Below, piece by piece: positions 32,701 to 42,970 of a DNA stretch of 64,000 nt. The stretch is from positions 2,020,001 through 2,084,000 of the forward strand of contig JARGXX010000092.1 of the NCBI GenBank assembly GCA_030374765.1, written 5' to 3'. Every line of letters begins with the position of its first letter. The first letter of the stretch is position 1. The position numbers were made by a program, and so were the translations under genes. The notes below the pieces were generated by a model. It was not told the origin of the DNA. It saw only the letters and a list, made by a program, of their open reading frames with translations, and made no database searches. This DNA comes from Agarophyton chilense. Its lineage: Eukaryota > Rhodophyta > Florideophyceae > Gracilariales > Gracilariaceae.

Positions 32701-35700
32701 AGATACCAAAGAGAAAAATCCGACACGGGCTTTTGCGCTGTAAAACATCCTTTCCCAGGACGAACGTTTTTTTACCGATTGTTTAACATCTGATCTTTGC
32801 AGACTTTCCGCTTGCAATTCTGAAACTTTTCAGACACTACTTAAAGATCCGTCAGAGGCCTATCTCTATTAGTTGCATCGTAATCATACGCGATACGCAC
32901 AGCAAGCAGTTTTCCACTCTGTAGGCGATAAGGGCCATGATTCCAACATAGGTTTTGTGTTTGGAAAGAAAGGTTGCACTGCCCATGATAAGTATGCCCA
33001 CAGCAGACTTTTAATTATTCCATTTATTGATGTCCATGGCCCCAGTTCAATAGAGTCTTCCTCGCAAGTCGAGGAGACAATTGCGTCATACTCCAATGGA
33101 TCTCTGCATGCATCAGGAGTTATGGGAATGTCTGTTGCAGAGGTTTTCTATGCGTCATAATGGAAGGTATTCAATGTCCCCGACCCCTGGTTTCAATTCA
33201 AGTGCTACCATCTTCTGTGGACGGAGTCTTGGTAGATGAGTGTTTTTCGCGCTCGAAATGTCTGCCATCGCAATCTGCTCCATTTTGCGCTCTCCAAGTG
33301 CTTTTAATTTCATTCCTTGCCTTGCTAGGTCACTGCGCTCATTTTCATTGTTTTGAATGAAGAAACGGAGAAAACAATGCGATTGTTACCTTTTCAGGAA
33401 GTTGTTCGGGTTCAAAAGTGATTCTGTGAACCGAATGTGAGCGTCGAAGGCACAGAGTATTCAACTGACGATAAGGCTCGATAGAAAAGGATTGAGACCG
33501 TGTCTGATGGAAAAAAGATAATACTAAAGAAGCTCAGCTGCAGGTAGCGATGTTTTATAACTGTTGAACGAATTGACAGAATTCTGTCGGAAATGGCGGC
33601 GTAACCTACCGCAAATCTTTCAAATGCGTCACGTCCAAGCCTCAGTGAAATAAGTTTTTGTTTAGACACTGTAGATAAGCACTTTACTGAAAGAAAGGAA
33701 CGTCACTTTCAAGGAGACTGGTCCTTCTCTGTCGAGGTCTCTTCCATACTGTCTGTGCTTAGGACTGCCACAGTGCTGATGATGGCATCTGTAGTGAGAG
33801 TCTGCGTAAGGCAAGCAGCTGCAAGAACCGTCGAAATGCGTGTCGATGAAACCTTCCTACTTTCCAATGATGTCGACAACCTCCTGAAACCCTCTATTGA
33901 GAAGGAACTGTGTACTTGAACAGAGCATCCCAGAGCAGATTTACGCGTGTGCCGCAGGGCTCCAAAGGTCATTGAAGAGATGGAAATGTCGAGGACATAC
34001 GGGATGGCTGGGCCACTTACCATTAGCTCTTCGGTAAGCAAAATTTTGAAAGCTACAACTTCATTCGTAAGAGTACTCATTGCGATTGTTTTGTCCCCGT
34101 CATAAATCATTATTGAGAGATACCACAGGACCCTTATTGAAGAAAAAGAGCGCTGCGATACCTGGAATAATACAAGAATGGATGAAGTTGTTGCTCCAAC
34201 CGTGCAGTTTGACAATTGGGATATCATGCCCTTGCATTCTGTGAAGGTGGATGGAAAAGAAAAGCCAAGATTCAACGGTTCGTTGCCAAAAGGGCATTTA
34301 CGTGAGCAGAATTGACGGCGGATACGTACGGAACCTCTACGTAAGAGAATAAAGCTAGGGTCATGGAAGGATCCCAGTTGTTTGGGGACCCGTGAACAGT
34401 TTATGGAGAACTTCACGAACACAGAGAACACACTGATTCTGCAACAGAATAATGATATTGTCTTCGGTCTAGTTTTTGTATTCAAAGGTCAGGTATTAGG
34501 TGGAAATGAAGCGACGGGCGAACAATACAACACTTCGGAGAGGATGTAATTCAACTATGGTGGTGACGGTGGCCCTGGTAACTTTCGCTCATTGCTCCTT
34601 TGCGCTTCCAAGCCGCACAAGGGTCGGGACGCCGATGACGACTAGCTCTATGAATAAAACGTTGTATACGTGAAGTTAGCCGATACTCTGCAGACAATAC
34701 TCTTATTTTGTGTCGGTTTCTCGAATTAGTTCAGGAACAGCTACGTCCTGGACAATCCGGGCGTCCACGCTACATTGAGCTAGAATAAGATCGACCGTCT
34801 CCTAGAACGTTCTTTGAAATGCGGCTGGAGTCATGGAGGTGACATAAAAGTAACAGGGCTGCTTTAGGCTCTCCATACACACCCGGTGAGGGCGCGTTCT
34901 GCTTGTATGAATGGCTAGTACTGTTCTCAGCTTTCTTTCATGCTGAAAAGCAAGAGATGTACGCTTTGTGCAAGGAAGTGTTGGACGATCTAAGTTCGGA
35001 AGAACTCTCTGCCTGTGCAGGTCTGTCGATGTCACAAGTCACAAATATCCTAAGTCATTCGCTTGGGCGACACAACAGGGCATTTTTGTTCAATCCAGCA
35101 TATGCAATTCTCATTCATATCCTTCAATGTTTCTTACTGGAAGATGGAACTCTTTCCACTGCAGTCAGCAAGCTTCCTAAATTTTACGGGACAAGGAAGA
35201 TGTTCGAGGATATTCCCGAGAACGACCATAGTGCGATTGACAAGAGGGAAAATGTTTTCAGCTCAGAAAGGCCGAAAAACAGACTGTTGACCAGGGATAC
35301 TTCCGAATCGGTTTCGAATGAACCATTGTCAGTCGGAAAAGTTCTCAGGGAAGAGATACAGCTCCGTTTCAGGAAAGGCTTGGACGGGAAAAACTTCGTG
35401 GGCACAGTGTTGTTCCCCTGGCTGCTGGTGACCATTGGGTTCAATGTTCTGTCGAGAAAAGGACACAAGGAGTGCACAGCAGGCAACTCACAGGAGCGGG
35501 TTTAGATATGTTCATATGGATTAGGCATTGGAGACATTAGTTATACGGCATATTTCGAGTCTCAGCGCTTGTTACATTTGGAAAATTCCACTGCTTGGCA
35601 AATGAATGTATCAGTTTTTAGAGCTATGAAAAGATACAGGCACAGTGCTCTATTATTATATGAAAGAAAACGAGTGGAAACTGATAGAGGAGAATAGCAT

Positions 35701-36289
35701 GAAGCTCTGTCAAAAGTTTGATATAAAGGCATGCCAGTAAAGGACAGTATGAAGAATATTTCAAGTGATGCGTGACGCCGGCTTCTTCATTGTCTCTACC
35801 CGTGGGTCGGAGTCACTAAAGAATGTATTCTGTACACCACCGTGGAGAATGAATGACAAGAAGGACCACTAAGGACTTTTCAAAATTTCGGAGAGAGGCA
35901 AGATCACATGGTAATTGCATGCTTCTGTTCTCTTCCCGGATGTGTTTGACGGGTCGATAGAATAAGATAGGCACCTGTATTTGAGCGGAAGAAATGGAAA
36001 AGGTGGACAAGATCGAGAGCTGTACCACGGTCCGCCCAGTCCAGGGCAACGGAGATTGGTAAGCGCGTTGTAAACCACTGCGATTATACTTCAGTCTCCA
36101 ACAGGTAACGAACATTTTTCGAGGTCTGGGAAACGCCTAAAAAAGAAGGAAGCCTTCCAAAAGATATTGCAAGGAAGTAGGCGAGGGGTGACCAGGATGA
36201 AGGACCCATTTAACGATGATGAGCATTTTAAAATGAACGACGGAGAACAGTTTGTACTCTAAAGAGTTCATGGCGAGATGTGATTGTTT
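29776..36289. other. 6.5-kb stretch of decayed, unidentified DNA
   Basis: No gene is recognised. A few stretches look coding-like on one strand: 30855-31230 minus (ESHEALRLLKRLRIQIGRG), 33709-34300 on either strand, and 34957-35505 plus (listed separately). A GC-rich, low-complexity block with Gly/Ala codons lies at 31590-31850. No terminal repeats or long duplications were seen. It is most easily read as a mixture of old transposons. Confidence 0.4.
34957..35505 (+). CDS. hypothetical protein, 182 residues
   Basis: First ATG of a longer frame, reading MYALCKEVLDDLSSEELSAC, LSMSQVTNILSHSLGRHNRA and RAFLFNPAYAILIHILQCFL, a Ser/Asp/Lys-rich linker and a hydrophobic FVGTVLFPWLLVTIGFNVL near the C-terminus that could be a membrane segment. 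No family is recognised. It is surrounded by repeat debris, so it may be a transposon gene fragment or a chance frame. Confidence 0.3.
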   Translation: MYALCKEVLDDLSSEELSACAGLSMSQVTNILSHSLGRHNRAFLFNPAYAILIHILQCFLLEDGTLSTAVSKLPKFYGTRKMFEDIPENDHSAIDKRENVFSSERPKNRLLTRDTSESVSNEPLSVGKVLREEIQLRFRKGLDGKNFVGTVLFPWLLVTIGFNVLSRKGHKECTAGNSQERV

Positions 36290-36594
36290 GTGCACCTCCC
36301 CCATTTTTATCTGATAAAGACAGGCACCACTTCGGTCACGACTATACCTTTTGGTTCATCGTCTCTCAACCACCACACAGGCTTTCCCGCGCGTCGACGC
36401 CTACAATCGTTCATCTACACGGGATAGGCTAGTTTCCCGGCCGTTTGCCTCTGCCGGTTTTCATGGTGCCCTGTTACCATCAAAGTTTGCTACTTCTACC
36501 CTCTAAGGTCCAGCTTCAACACGCTCCCTACGGTTGAGCGTCATTACGCTCCCGAGACAAGACAGTAGCATACCCCAGAGGTGATTGTACGACA
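36290..36594 (+). repeat. 5'-truncated chromovirus LTR
   Basis: Matches the last 305 bases of the element A/B LTR, from the CACCTCCCCCAT block to the terminus TGATTGTACGACA. The first half of the LTR and any internal region are missing on this side, and what follows (36595 on) is not the element interior. Confidence 0.92.
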
Positions 36595-37560
36595 AAAAAC
36601 TTGTGGTAACTCTGATTTTCCGAAGTGGAAATCAACTACAGTGCAAGGATTCGTAGAGTCCTCCAGTTGAATTTGACACCCAACTTCCGAAAGCGATCGA
36701 ATTCTGCGAGCATTTCCAAATGTAGCGCATTTACCAACAGTCTCGTTTTCCGTCCTCTCCCGCACAATGCCTTGAGAATTACCCTTTTCAAACCTTGGTA
36801 TGTTCCTCTGGTTACTGATTTAGTCACACGGAAAGATTGCATAGTCCCATCTTCGTTAGTGTACTGTGCTCTTGAGCGCCAAAGGCGGCTGGTCTTTTGC
36901 AGATTGGCCTTCTGGGAGCTGCGAAACAAACGCTCAAAACATATCACTGCTTTTGATATAATGTGTCGTGAATCATTTATGTTTGACTTGTTTACCATCC
37001 AGGCAACAACTATGGCGCGATCAGCGATGGTGAGCACATTATGGGCTCTTCTCTTCACGAGTGTGCTGGCTTGTTCAACGGGTGAGCTTGTAGTTTGGTT
37101 AGGGATGCTAACCGGGGTTTCAATTTGTGCGGAGAATTGGTTTTGGTCGTCGTTGACTGCGTTTCGTCACTGTACACTACGTTTAAATGCTGCGACGATT
37201 GGTGATCCACTTGTAGGCACTTACAGTTGGGGAGAAAGAGATAAGTGTTGGGAAAAGTCGATGGGTAGTATCAGTCACAGGGGAATCAGAACTGGCAATC
37301 GTGTGCTTCATTGAACCGTTCGCAGGACTTTCGCGCCTTTTTCTGAGCACTTGAACTTCTTGTTGAACGTCTTATATGTGGCACCTACGGTTCAGCCTAC
37401 ATTAATTTCGCCACGACCAGGTTTGCTTGCACCTTTAGTAACGTGGGCCACAATAAATCTGTTACTACACTATTTGTGCAACCACATTAAATGCAGTTAC
37501 TGGGTGTAAAGGAACCGGGCCCGCTCTTCCTCGTCACAGGTTATGGGACCCCTAATACGT
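36595..37560. other. coding-like debris, probably minus strand
   Basis: Minus-strand codons 37058-36636 read protein-like and basic (DRAIVVAWMVNKSNIND, VICFERLFRSSQKANLQKTS, MLAEFDRFRKLGVKFNWRTL), and end in a stop before the LTR fragment. The plus strand of the same DNA is also open (36625-37314) but has no domain. The minus frame may be the N-terminal region of a transposase. It is not identified. Confidence 0.3.
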
Positions 37561-37696
37561 TCCATATACCTTACGCTCCATATACTTTACGCTCCATATA
37601 CCTTACGCTCCAAATACCTTACGCTCCATATACCTTACGCTCCATATACCTTACGCTCCATATACCTTTCGCTCCCTATACCTTACGCTCCATATA
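37561..37696 (+). repeat. 16-bp minisatellite, 8.5 units
   Basis: Eight complete copies of TCCATATACCTTACGC with at most two changes each, plus half a unit, ending directly at the TA where the Tc1-like element begins. Confidence 0.97.
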
Positions 37697-38995
37697 AAGT
37701 CTATTTCAAAATCATATCCCTCGCGCAAATTTTCCAAAAATCGACGTTTTGGTTACAGTAAAACCAACAAAATCAGTGTGAAAAAATATTCAAGTAAAAA
37801 AACTGTTTCAAAAACATAATATTTATTGCATCCTTTTTATTCTAACGCGAGTTCAGTAGTTTATTTTCGCTTCTTTAGCCTTTATAACACTTATACAACG
37901 CTTTGGCATTGATTCGATAAAAGGACTGAAAGCATTATAGTCAATCTTTTCCCAGAAATCTTTGATACAGTTTTTTAGATCAAAAACTGTATCAAATTGC
38001 CTTCCTTTCCCATAAACCATTCGGGACAACATTCCCCAAATGCTTTCGATAAGGTTGAGGTCAGGAGAGCGCAGGCCATTCCATAACCGACATATTTAGA
38101 CTATTGAACCACTGTTTCATAGAATTGGTCTTATGCACAGGTGCATTATCTTGCTGAAAAATGAATTATTTTCCGTGCATACAGTATTGAAAAGGTAAGA
38201 GATAGTTTTCTAGAACCTCAGCATACTTCTCAGAGTTCATTGTAGTTTCAACAAAAGCCGTATCAGTTGCTCCTTTCGTAGAGATTCCAGCCCAAACCAT
38301 TGCTGATGCGCCTCCTGAATACCTGGTCACAAATTCTTTCTTTTCTTTTCGTAGATCATGCAAATAAAATTTATAGCGATCTGGACAATCAAGGTTAAAC
38401 TTTTTTCGTCGGAAAAGATAACATTTTTCCATTTCTTTTTCCAATAAGCCTTTTGAGCACACCATTCAACTCGATTGTTCTTGTGATTATATTTTACAAA
38501 ACATTTCTCCTCATTTTTGTGTACTTGAACAAATTTTGACGGTTGACTTTACGCCATATTGTAAATCTTGATAAAGGCAAATTTAGATTTTTGACAATTT
38601 TTCCGCAAGATGAAGTGTTACGGCATAGTTCTCGCTTAATTCCACGCTTATCAGCCGGGGATAGTGACGTAGGACGGCCGGTTGAACGCTTTGTTCCGTA
38701 TGTAGCGGGGTTTTTGATGAAGTTGCTGATTTTTTTTTGGGCTGCGCTTGAGTTTTGGGGCTATATCTGCTGGAATCATACCCTGACCTACTAATTCTAT
38801 GATTTCCAGCTGTTCAGAACCTGTCCGAGGTGCGCCACGAGCCATAATTGAGCTAATGATTGTATAAAGGATATACTTTTGAAACAGTGTTATTGACTAA
38901 GCGGTTTTTGTTTGTTGTGAAATGTTCTCTACACTACGTGAAATGCCTTTTTGGCGCAGTTTTTGTAAAGGGATATGTTTTTGAAACGCACTGTA
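37695..38995 (-). mobile_element. Tc1/mariner-like element, about 1.3 kb
   Basis: The right end, read inward, is TACAGTGCGTTTCAAAAACA; the left end is TATAAAGTCTATTTCAAAATC, giving imperfect terminal inverted repeats bounded by TA. A second copy of the ATTTCAAAA/GTTTCAAAA motif lies inside each end (near 37803 and 38878), the IR/DR layout known from Sleeping Beauty-type Tc1 elements. The body encodes a broken Tc1 transposase on the minus strand. Confidence 0.85.
37853..38845 (-). pseudogene. Tc1-like transposase
   Basis: Starts at ATG 38845 with MARGAPRTGSEQLEIIELVG and a helix-turn-helix region. The first catalytic Asp occurs in VIFSDE, after which a one-base change in an A tract shifts the frame to KKFNLDCPDRYKFYLHDLRK. 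GGASAMVWAGIS and NSEKYAEVLENYLLPF follow. The second Asp is in FQQDNAPVHKTNSMKQW, then MEWPALSP with a lost dinucleotide before DLNLIESIWG, which holds the third catalytic residue (Glu, DD34E type). The end is KAKEAKINY. The span of 331 codons is normal for the family. At least three frame breaks make it inactive. Confidence 0.88.
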
Positions 38996-39411
38996 TGAGG
39001 CCAAAATTTCTCTTAAAAAATAACTGAAATTCATTCAAGATATGAAAACTCAAGTTTTGAGCGGAGAGGAATAAAAACTAACATGAAAAAAATACATCTT
39101 TATCTTTGAAGAAAAGCCTTAAGAATCTAGTCAAATAGAGCTTTTATACACTTTTTTAAAGCGATATACATTTAGTAAAGAAAACTTAAGTAATCGCAAA
39201 TAAAAACAACAACCAAATATTTCTGGCCTCAACCAATCCAAAGAATACATGTCGAAAGGAAATACATCTTTCAATCATCTATAAATGCATTCTTCAAATG
39301 TTGAGGCCACGAACTGAAGAGTGTTCAGCAATATGTTCCAGTCATGCAGAGCTTGTAGATTGCATTTATTACCTACTTACAATGAAATAAAAAATCGCTT
39401 CATATGAAACC
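38996..39411 (-). mobile_element. MITE copy 2 (inverted)
   Basis: Reverse-complement match to 23417-23832 over its full length, about 75% identical by eye. Its outer palindrome is GGTTTCATATGAAGCG. Its other end begins TGAGGCC directly at the TA of the Tc1-like element, so the Tc1 copy seems to have inserted into the MITE terminus. Confidence 0.8.
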
Positions 39412-39789
39412 AATTTACCTCACATGACGCCATCGGTGGTAAAGACACTAGTGCGCATGAAAATATAGAATCTAATCGCCTTTTTCGAGCGTCCTGATTA
39501 GACGATCTATCCAATAGATTGACATGAAAATCCCTTTTACTCAAGCCGAAAATTTCACCCTTACCGCGTTCCGCGATGAATAGCGATCGAGCGCGCCATG
39601 GTGGAGTTATAATTGTCAAGCGATGACGACAATTTTTCTACCTTGCAGCTACCAGTTTCCTTCTCGGGCTTGAGCTACTTCATTTGAACCGCCGCGCTGG
39701 GCCTCAATCAGACAAGAGCGCCAATGTAATCTGCAACTTTTATGCAGCTATAAATTGCCTTTCAAACGACAAACTTACCTAAACGCCAA

Positions 39790-40678
39790 AGTACGGAGAA
39801 CAAACGTTTGAAATGCGGTTCCGAATACCACGACACGTTTTCGAGCGCATGTACAAGTTACTGGAGGGGAAACGGATATTTGGTCGAAGGGCAGATGGGC
39901 TGGGTAAAGGAGGGATTCACCCCTTTCAAAGAATCGTGGCTGCAGTGCGGATGCTAGGATATAGAGTTACAGCAGATTTCTTAGACGAGTGTCTTCAGAT
40001 ATTTGAAGCTTCTGTACTACTTTCGGTAAAGGCTTTTTTCCGTTTGATTCTCAAGGAGTTTTGTACCAACTACATGCGCGAGCCGACGGAACTACACCTG
40101 AAGCGCATGATGAAGATCAATGCAGCATGCGGCTTTCCCGATTTCATTTGTAGTAAGAACTTCCAGTACTAGGATTGAAAGATCTATCTGGTGGCGTGGA
40201 CAGGCCAGTAAAAGGGAAAAGAGAAGGAACCTTCTGTTGTGGTCGAGGCCATATGTAAAGCTGAGCTATGGATATGGCACGCGCATTTTGGTATTCCTGG
40301 TTTGTATACCGATATCAACATCCTGGACACATCAGCGACGAGGGAGAAGATACAATAGAGAGAGTTTCCACCTACTATACCGTACAATGTAAACAGCACC
40401 ACCCGCACAAATATATACTTTCTGGTAGACGGCATCTACCCCAACTGGGTCATCTTTGCAAAAAAAGAAAGGACGCAATAGTCCCAGAAGAACAGGTATA
40501 CTCAAAGGCTCGAAAAGCCTTCAGAAAAGATAAATAGCGCGCTTTCGGGGATCGCGGAGCTCTTTATAACACTCTGCAGAAGCCGTGCAGAACGTGGAAG
40601 CGCACGGAGATGGAATTTGTAACGGAAATGTGCACTTTACTACACAATATGGTTGCTGAGGCACGACGAGACACTTAA
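39790..40678 (+). pseudogene. ALP1/HARBI1-like transposase, copy 3
   Basis: Reads MRFRIPRHVFERMYKLLEGK, GGIHPFQRIVAAVRMLGYRV, ADFLDECLQIFEASVLLSVK, LKEFCTNYMREPTELHLKRM and AACGFPDFICS. After shifts come EPSVVVEAICKAELWIWHAH, FGIPGLYTDINILDTS and finally MCTLLHNMVAEARRDT at 40678. The order matches the plant-type Harbinger (ALP1-like) transposases, a different subfamily from the copies at 18652 and 28642. Several stops and frameshifts are present. No accessory gene or terminal repeat was identified next to it. Confidence 0.85.
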
Positions 40679-42034
40679 AACAGCGGCATGAACGGTTTGA
40701 TGCACTTCGAAGGTGTTATCAAAATGTTTCAGAACGGTCAGAGTTTCAATTGGGAGGCGCTAAATGTAACTTGTGAAGCATTGGACGAGAGATTCGTGCT
40801 TCAGACTCGGTCTTTGATGGTTTAAGCTGCTCTGGAATCGTCGGTTATGTCGATTACTACTCTCTCAAGCACGAATTGATCCAAAAGATCGGGTATTGTT
40901 CGCAGGGAGAGTAGAATAATAGCATGGGAGAGCACGTAGTCGCGTATCAGTACATGAAACAAAGATCAGCTTACTGAAGTAAGAAATGACGCCAAGCGCG
41001 GCAAAAGAAGGAGGGTCCGAGGATCTTCGAATGCGTAATGTGGGCACGAGCCCCGCAAGAACATTTTGCACTTCAGAGGGCAATTTATGCCCGCTCAGAC
41101 CTTTTAAAGGCGCCTAAGTGGGGTCTTGATAGAATGCAATTGAATATTTTTTAGTGCTTGTCGGCGCCAATTCACCGCGCGCTTCTTGAGTTGGGCCTAG
41201 CGCGACGCTACTTAGCTCGATTTGGGCGGATCGAGCCCGTTTTGAGGAGTTGTGAAGGTGCTTTACACGCAGCGAGTCGAAGAAAGCTGCAAATTCCGGA
41301 TTTCGTTGACATTCAAAGAGCAAAAAGAAGGCGATAGAGTTTTTCTCCTCCATAAAAATCGATATACGCTTAGCGAAAATTTCGATCCTTCAAACAGCCT
41401 GCATGCGCAGTTCTTCTTTAGTTATTCCTTTAGCCCTGCGGGTTCTAATACAAAAAAAATCTTCTCAATTTTCTCAACGCGCCTTTTGGGCAAACGGCGT
41501 TCGAGAGGCAGTGTATAGTTATCGGCTTTGATATAGAATTGCTTCTAGTTGTATGATGATTTGATTGATATTGGTGCGCACCACTCAAAGAGCTGACGAA
41601 GCTCTTTCCGTGCGTCAAAAAACAGCCACTTGCTGACGTCAAAGTCACTGAAATCCCAAAACATAATTATAGTCTTTTCAAGACAAATGTTCTCCGTGAG
41701 TGATACAGCATTCATGTTTGATACTCCGGTTGATTAAAAAGTTTGTGCTCTCTACATTGTCACCGATAGTTTCTGCACATCTTCCAACATATGTACAAAG
41801 TGTTATGAAATACTAATTGCTGTGCGGGACTCTTATCTGACTTCTGGAACGGGCAAATACTCTGGGTGAACCTTTACGAAGCGCAATTTGACAGTATTCA
41901 TGAACAATTTACGTGTTTGATCAAGTCCCGCGACGGGATCTTCAAATGCTGCAACCTACCTCTTCGCTAGCGTTTCATTTTCATGCAGGTCTCGGTTCTT
42001 TCGGCGGCCCATGATGTTAAGCGAATGAATGAGA
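40679..42034. other. spacer without recognisable gene
   Basis: Short frames only, on both strands, none with a domain. It ends with TGAGA (42030-42034), the base pattern directly before the 5' LTR of element B. Confidence 0.5.
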
Positions 42035-42668
42035 TGTCGTATAGTGGCGGAAGGGCTGACCTTTGAAGTTGTCAATATACTACACTGACCTTGTAGGTGA
42101 TAAATGCGAGGGATCATCGGTCATGCAGCTCCGGGAGAGCTACCATCTAGGTGTCGTCAGCCACGTGTAGCGTTGACATGTACCTTCTGGTTGAGTAATT
42201 GTTAGTAATTGTAATTGTAATTATATTTATTTTAGTACAGTAGTGGAGTGGCCACCTGGCACTGTAGCCAGTGCTGGCCAGGTCTCTGACACTAGGTCAG
42301 AGACCGTGCCTTGCTGGCACCTCCCGGGTGATCTGGAGAGTGCAGTCCACTGCATATAGGGAACTGCACCTCCCCCATCCTAATCTGATAAAGACAGGCA
42401 CCACTTGGATCACGACTATACCTTTTGGTTCATCGTTTCCCAACTACCACACATGCTTTCCCGCTCGTCGACGTCTACCATCGTTCACCTACACGGTATA
42501 GGCTAGTTGCCCAGCCGTTTTCCCCTGCGGGTTTTCACGGTGCCCTGTTACCATCGAGGTTTACTACGTCTACCTTCTAAGGTTGAGCGTCACCACGCTC
42601 CCTACGGTTGAGCGTCACTACGCTCCCGAGACAAGACAGTAGCATAGCCCTGAGGTGATTGTACGACA
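42035..42668 (+). repeat. 5' LTR of element B
   Basis: 634 bp with termini TGTCGTATAG and TGTACGACA. Near its middle it has the hairpin GGTCTCTGAC / GTCAGAGACC with a 5-nt loop (about 42282-42306) and near its end two tandem copies of the 25-bp GGTTGAGCGTCAC unit. Confidence 0.96.
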
Positions 42669-42671
42669 TTT

Positions 42672-42687
42672 TGGTCTCTCGACTTAA
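42672..42687 (+). other. primer-binding site of element B
   Basis: TGGTCTCTCGACTTAA, three bases after the LTR; it is closer than that of A to the site of the third LTR family (TGGTCTCTTGACTTAG at 63599). Confidence 0.78.
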
Positions 42688-42970
42688 AAGTAGTTTTAGG
42701 TTTCGTCTTACCTACACGGTTCACACGAGATTCTGAGAAGAAGTGGATACTCGTACACCTATTTGGTTTCAGGAAATCCCGCAAAGCAATACAGGATACC
42801 ACTATTGGTCACAAATGGAACGACCTAAAAAGAATACGCGTGGTGCGAGCGCCCCGCCAAGCCGTAAAGGTCTTAAAGGAGCCCCATCAGCTCAAACGAT
42901 TCTGTAAAACCCCGAGGAGCTGCTCTGGCACCCTCGGGACAAAACCGAGAAGGTACATGGTCCGCCGCCT

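Noticed and set aside
36625-37314. 229-codon plus-strand frame
   Set aside because: No domain; the minus strand of the same DNA has the more protein-like composition, and the sequence adjoins LTR debris.
37561-37696. CRISPR-like array
   Set aside because: The repeat is a 16-bp head-to-tail minisatellite without spacers.
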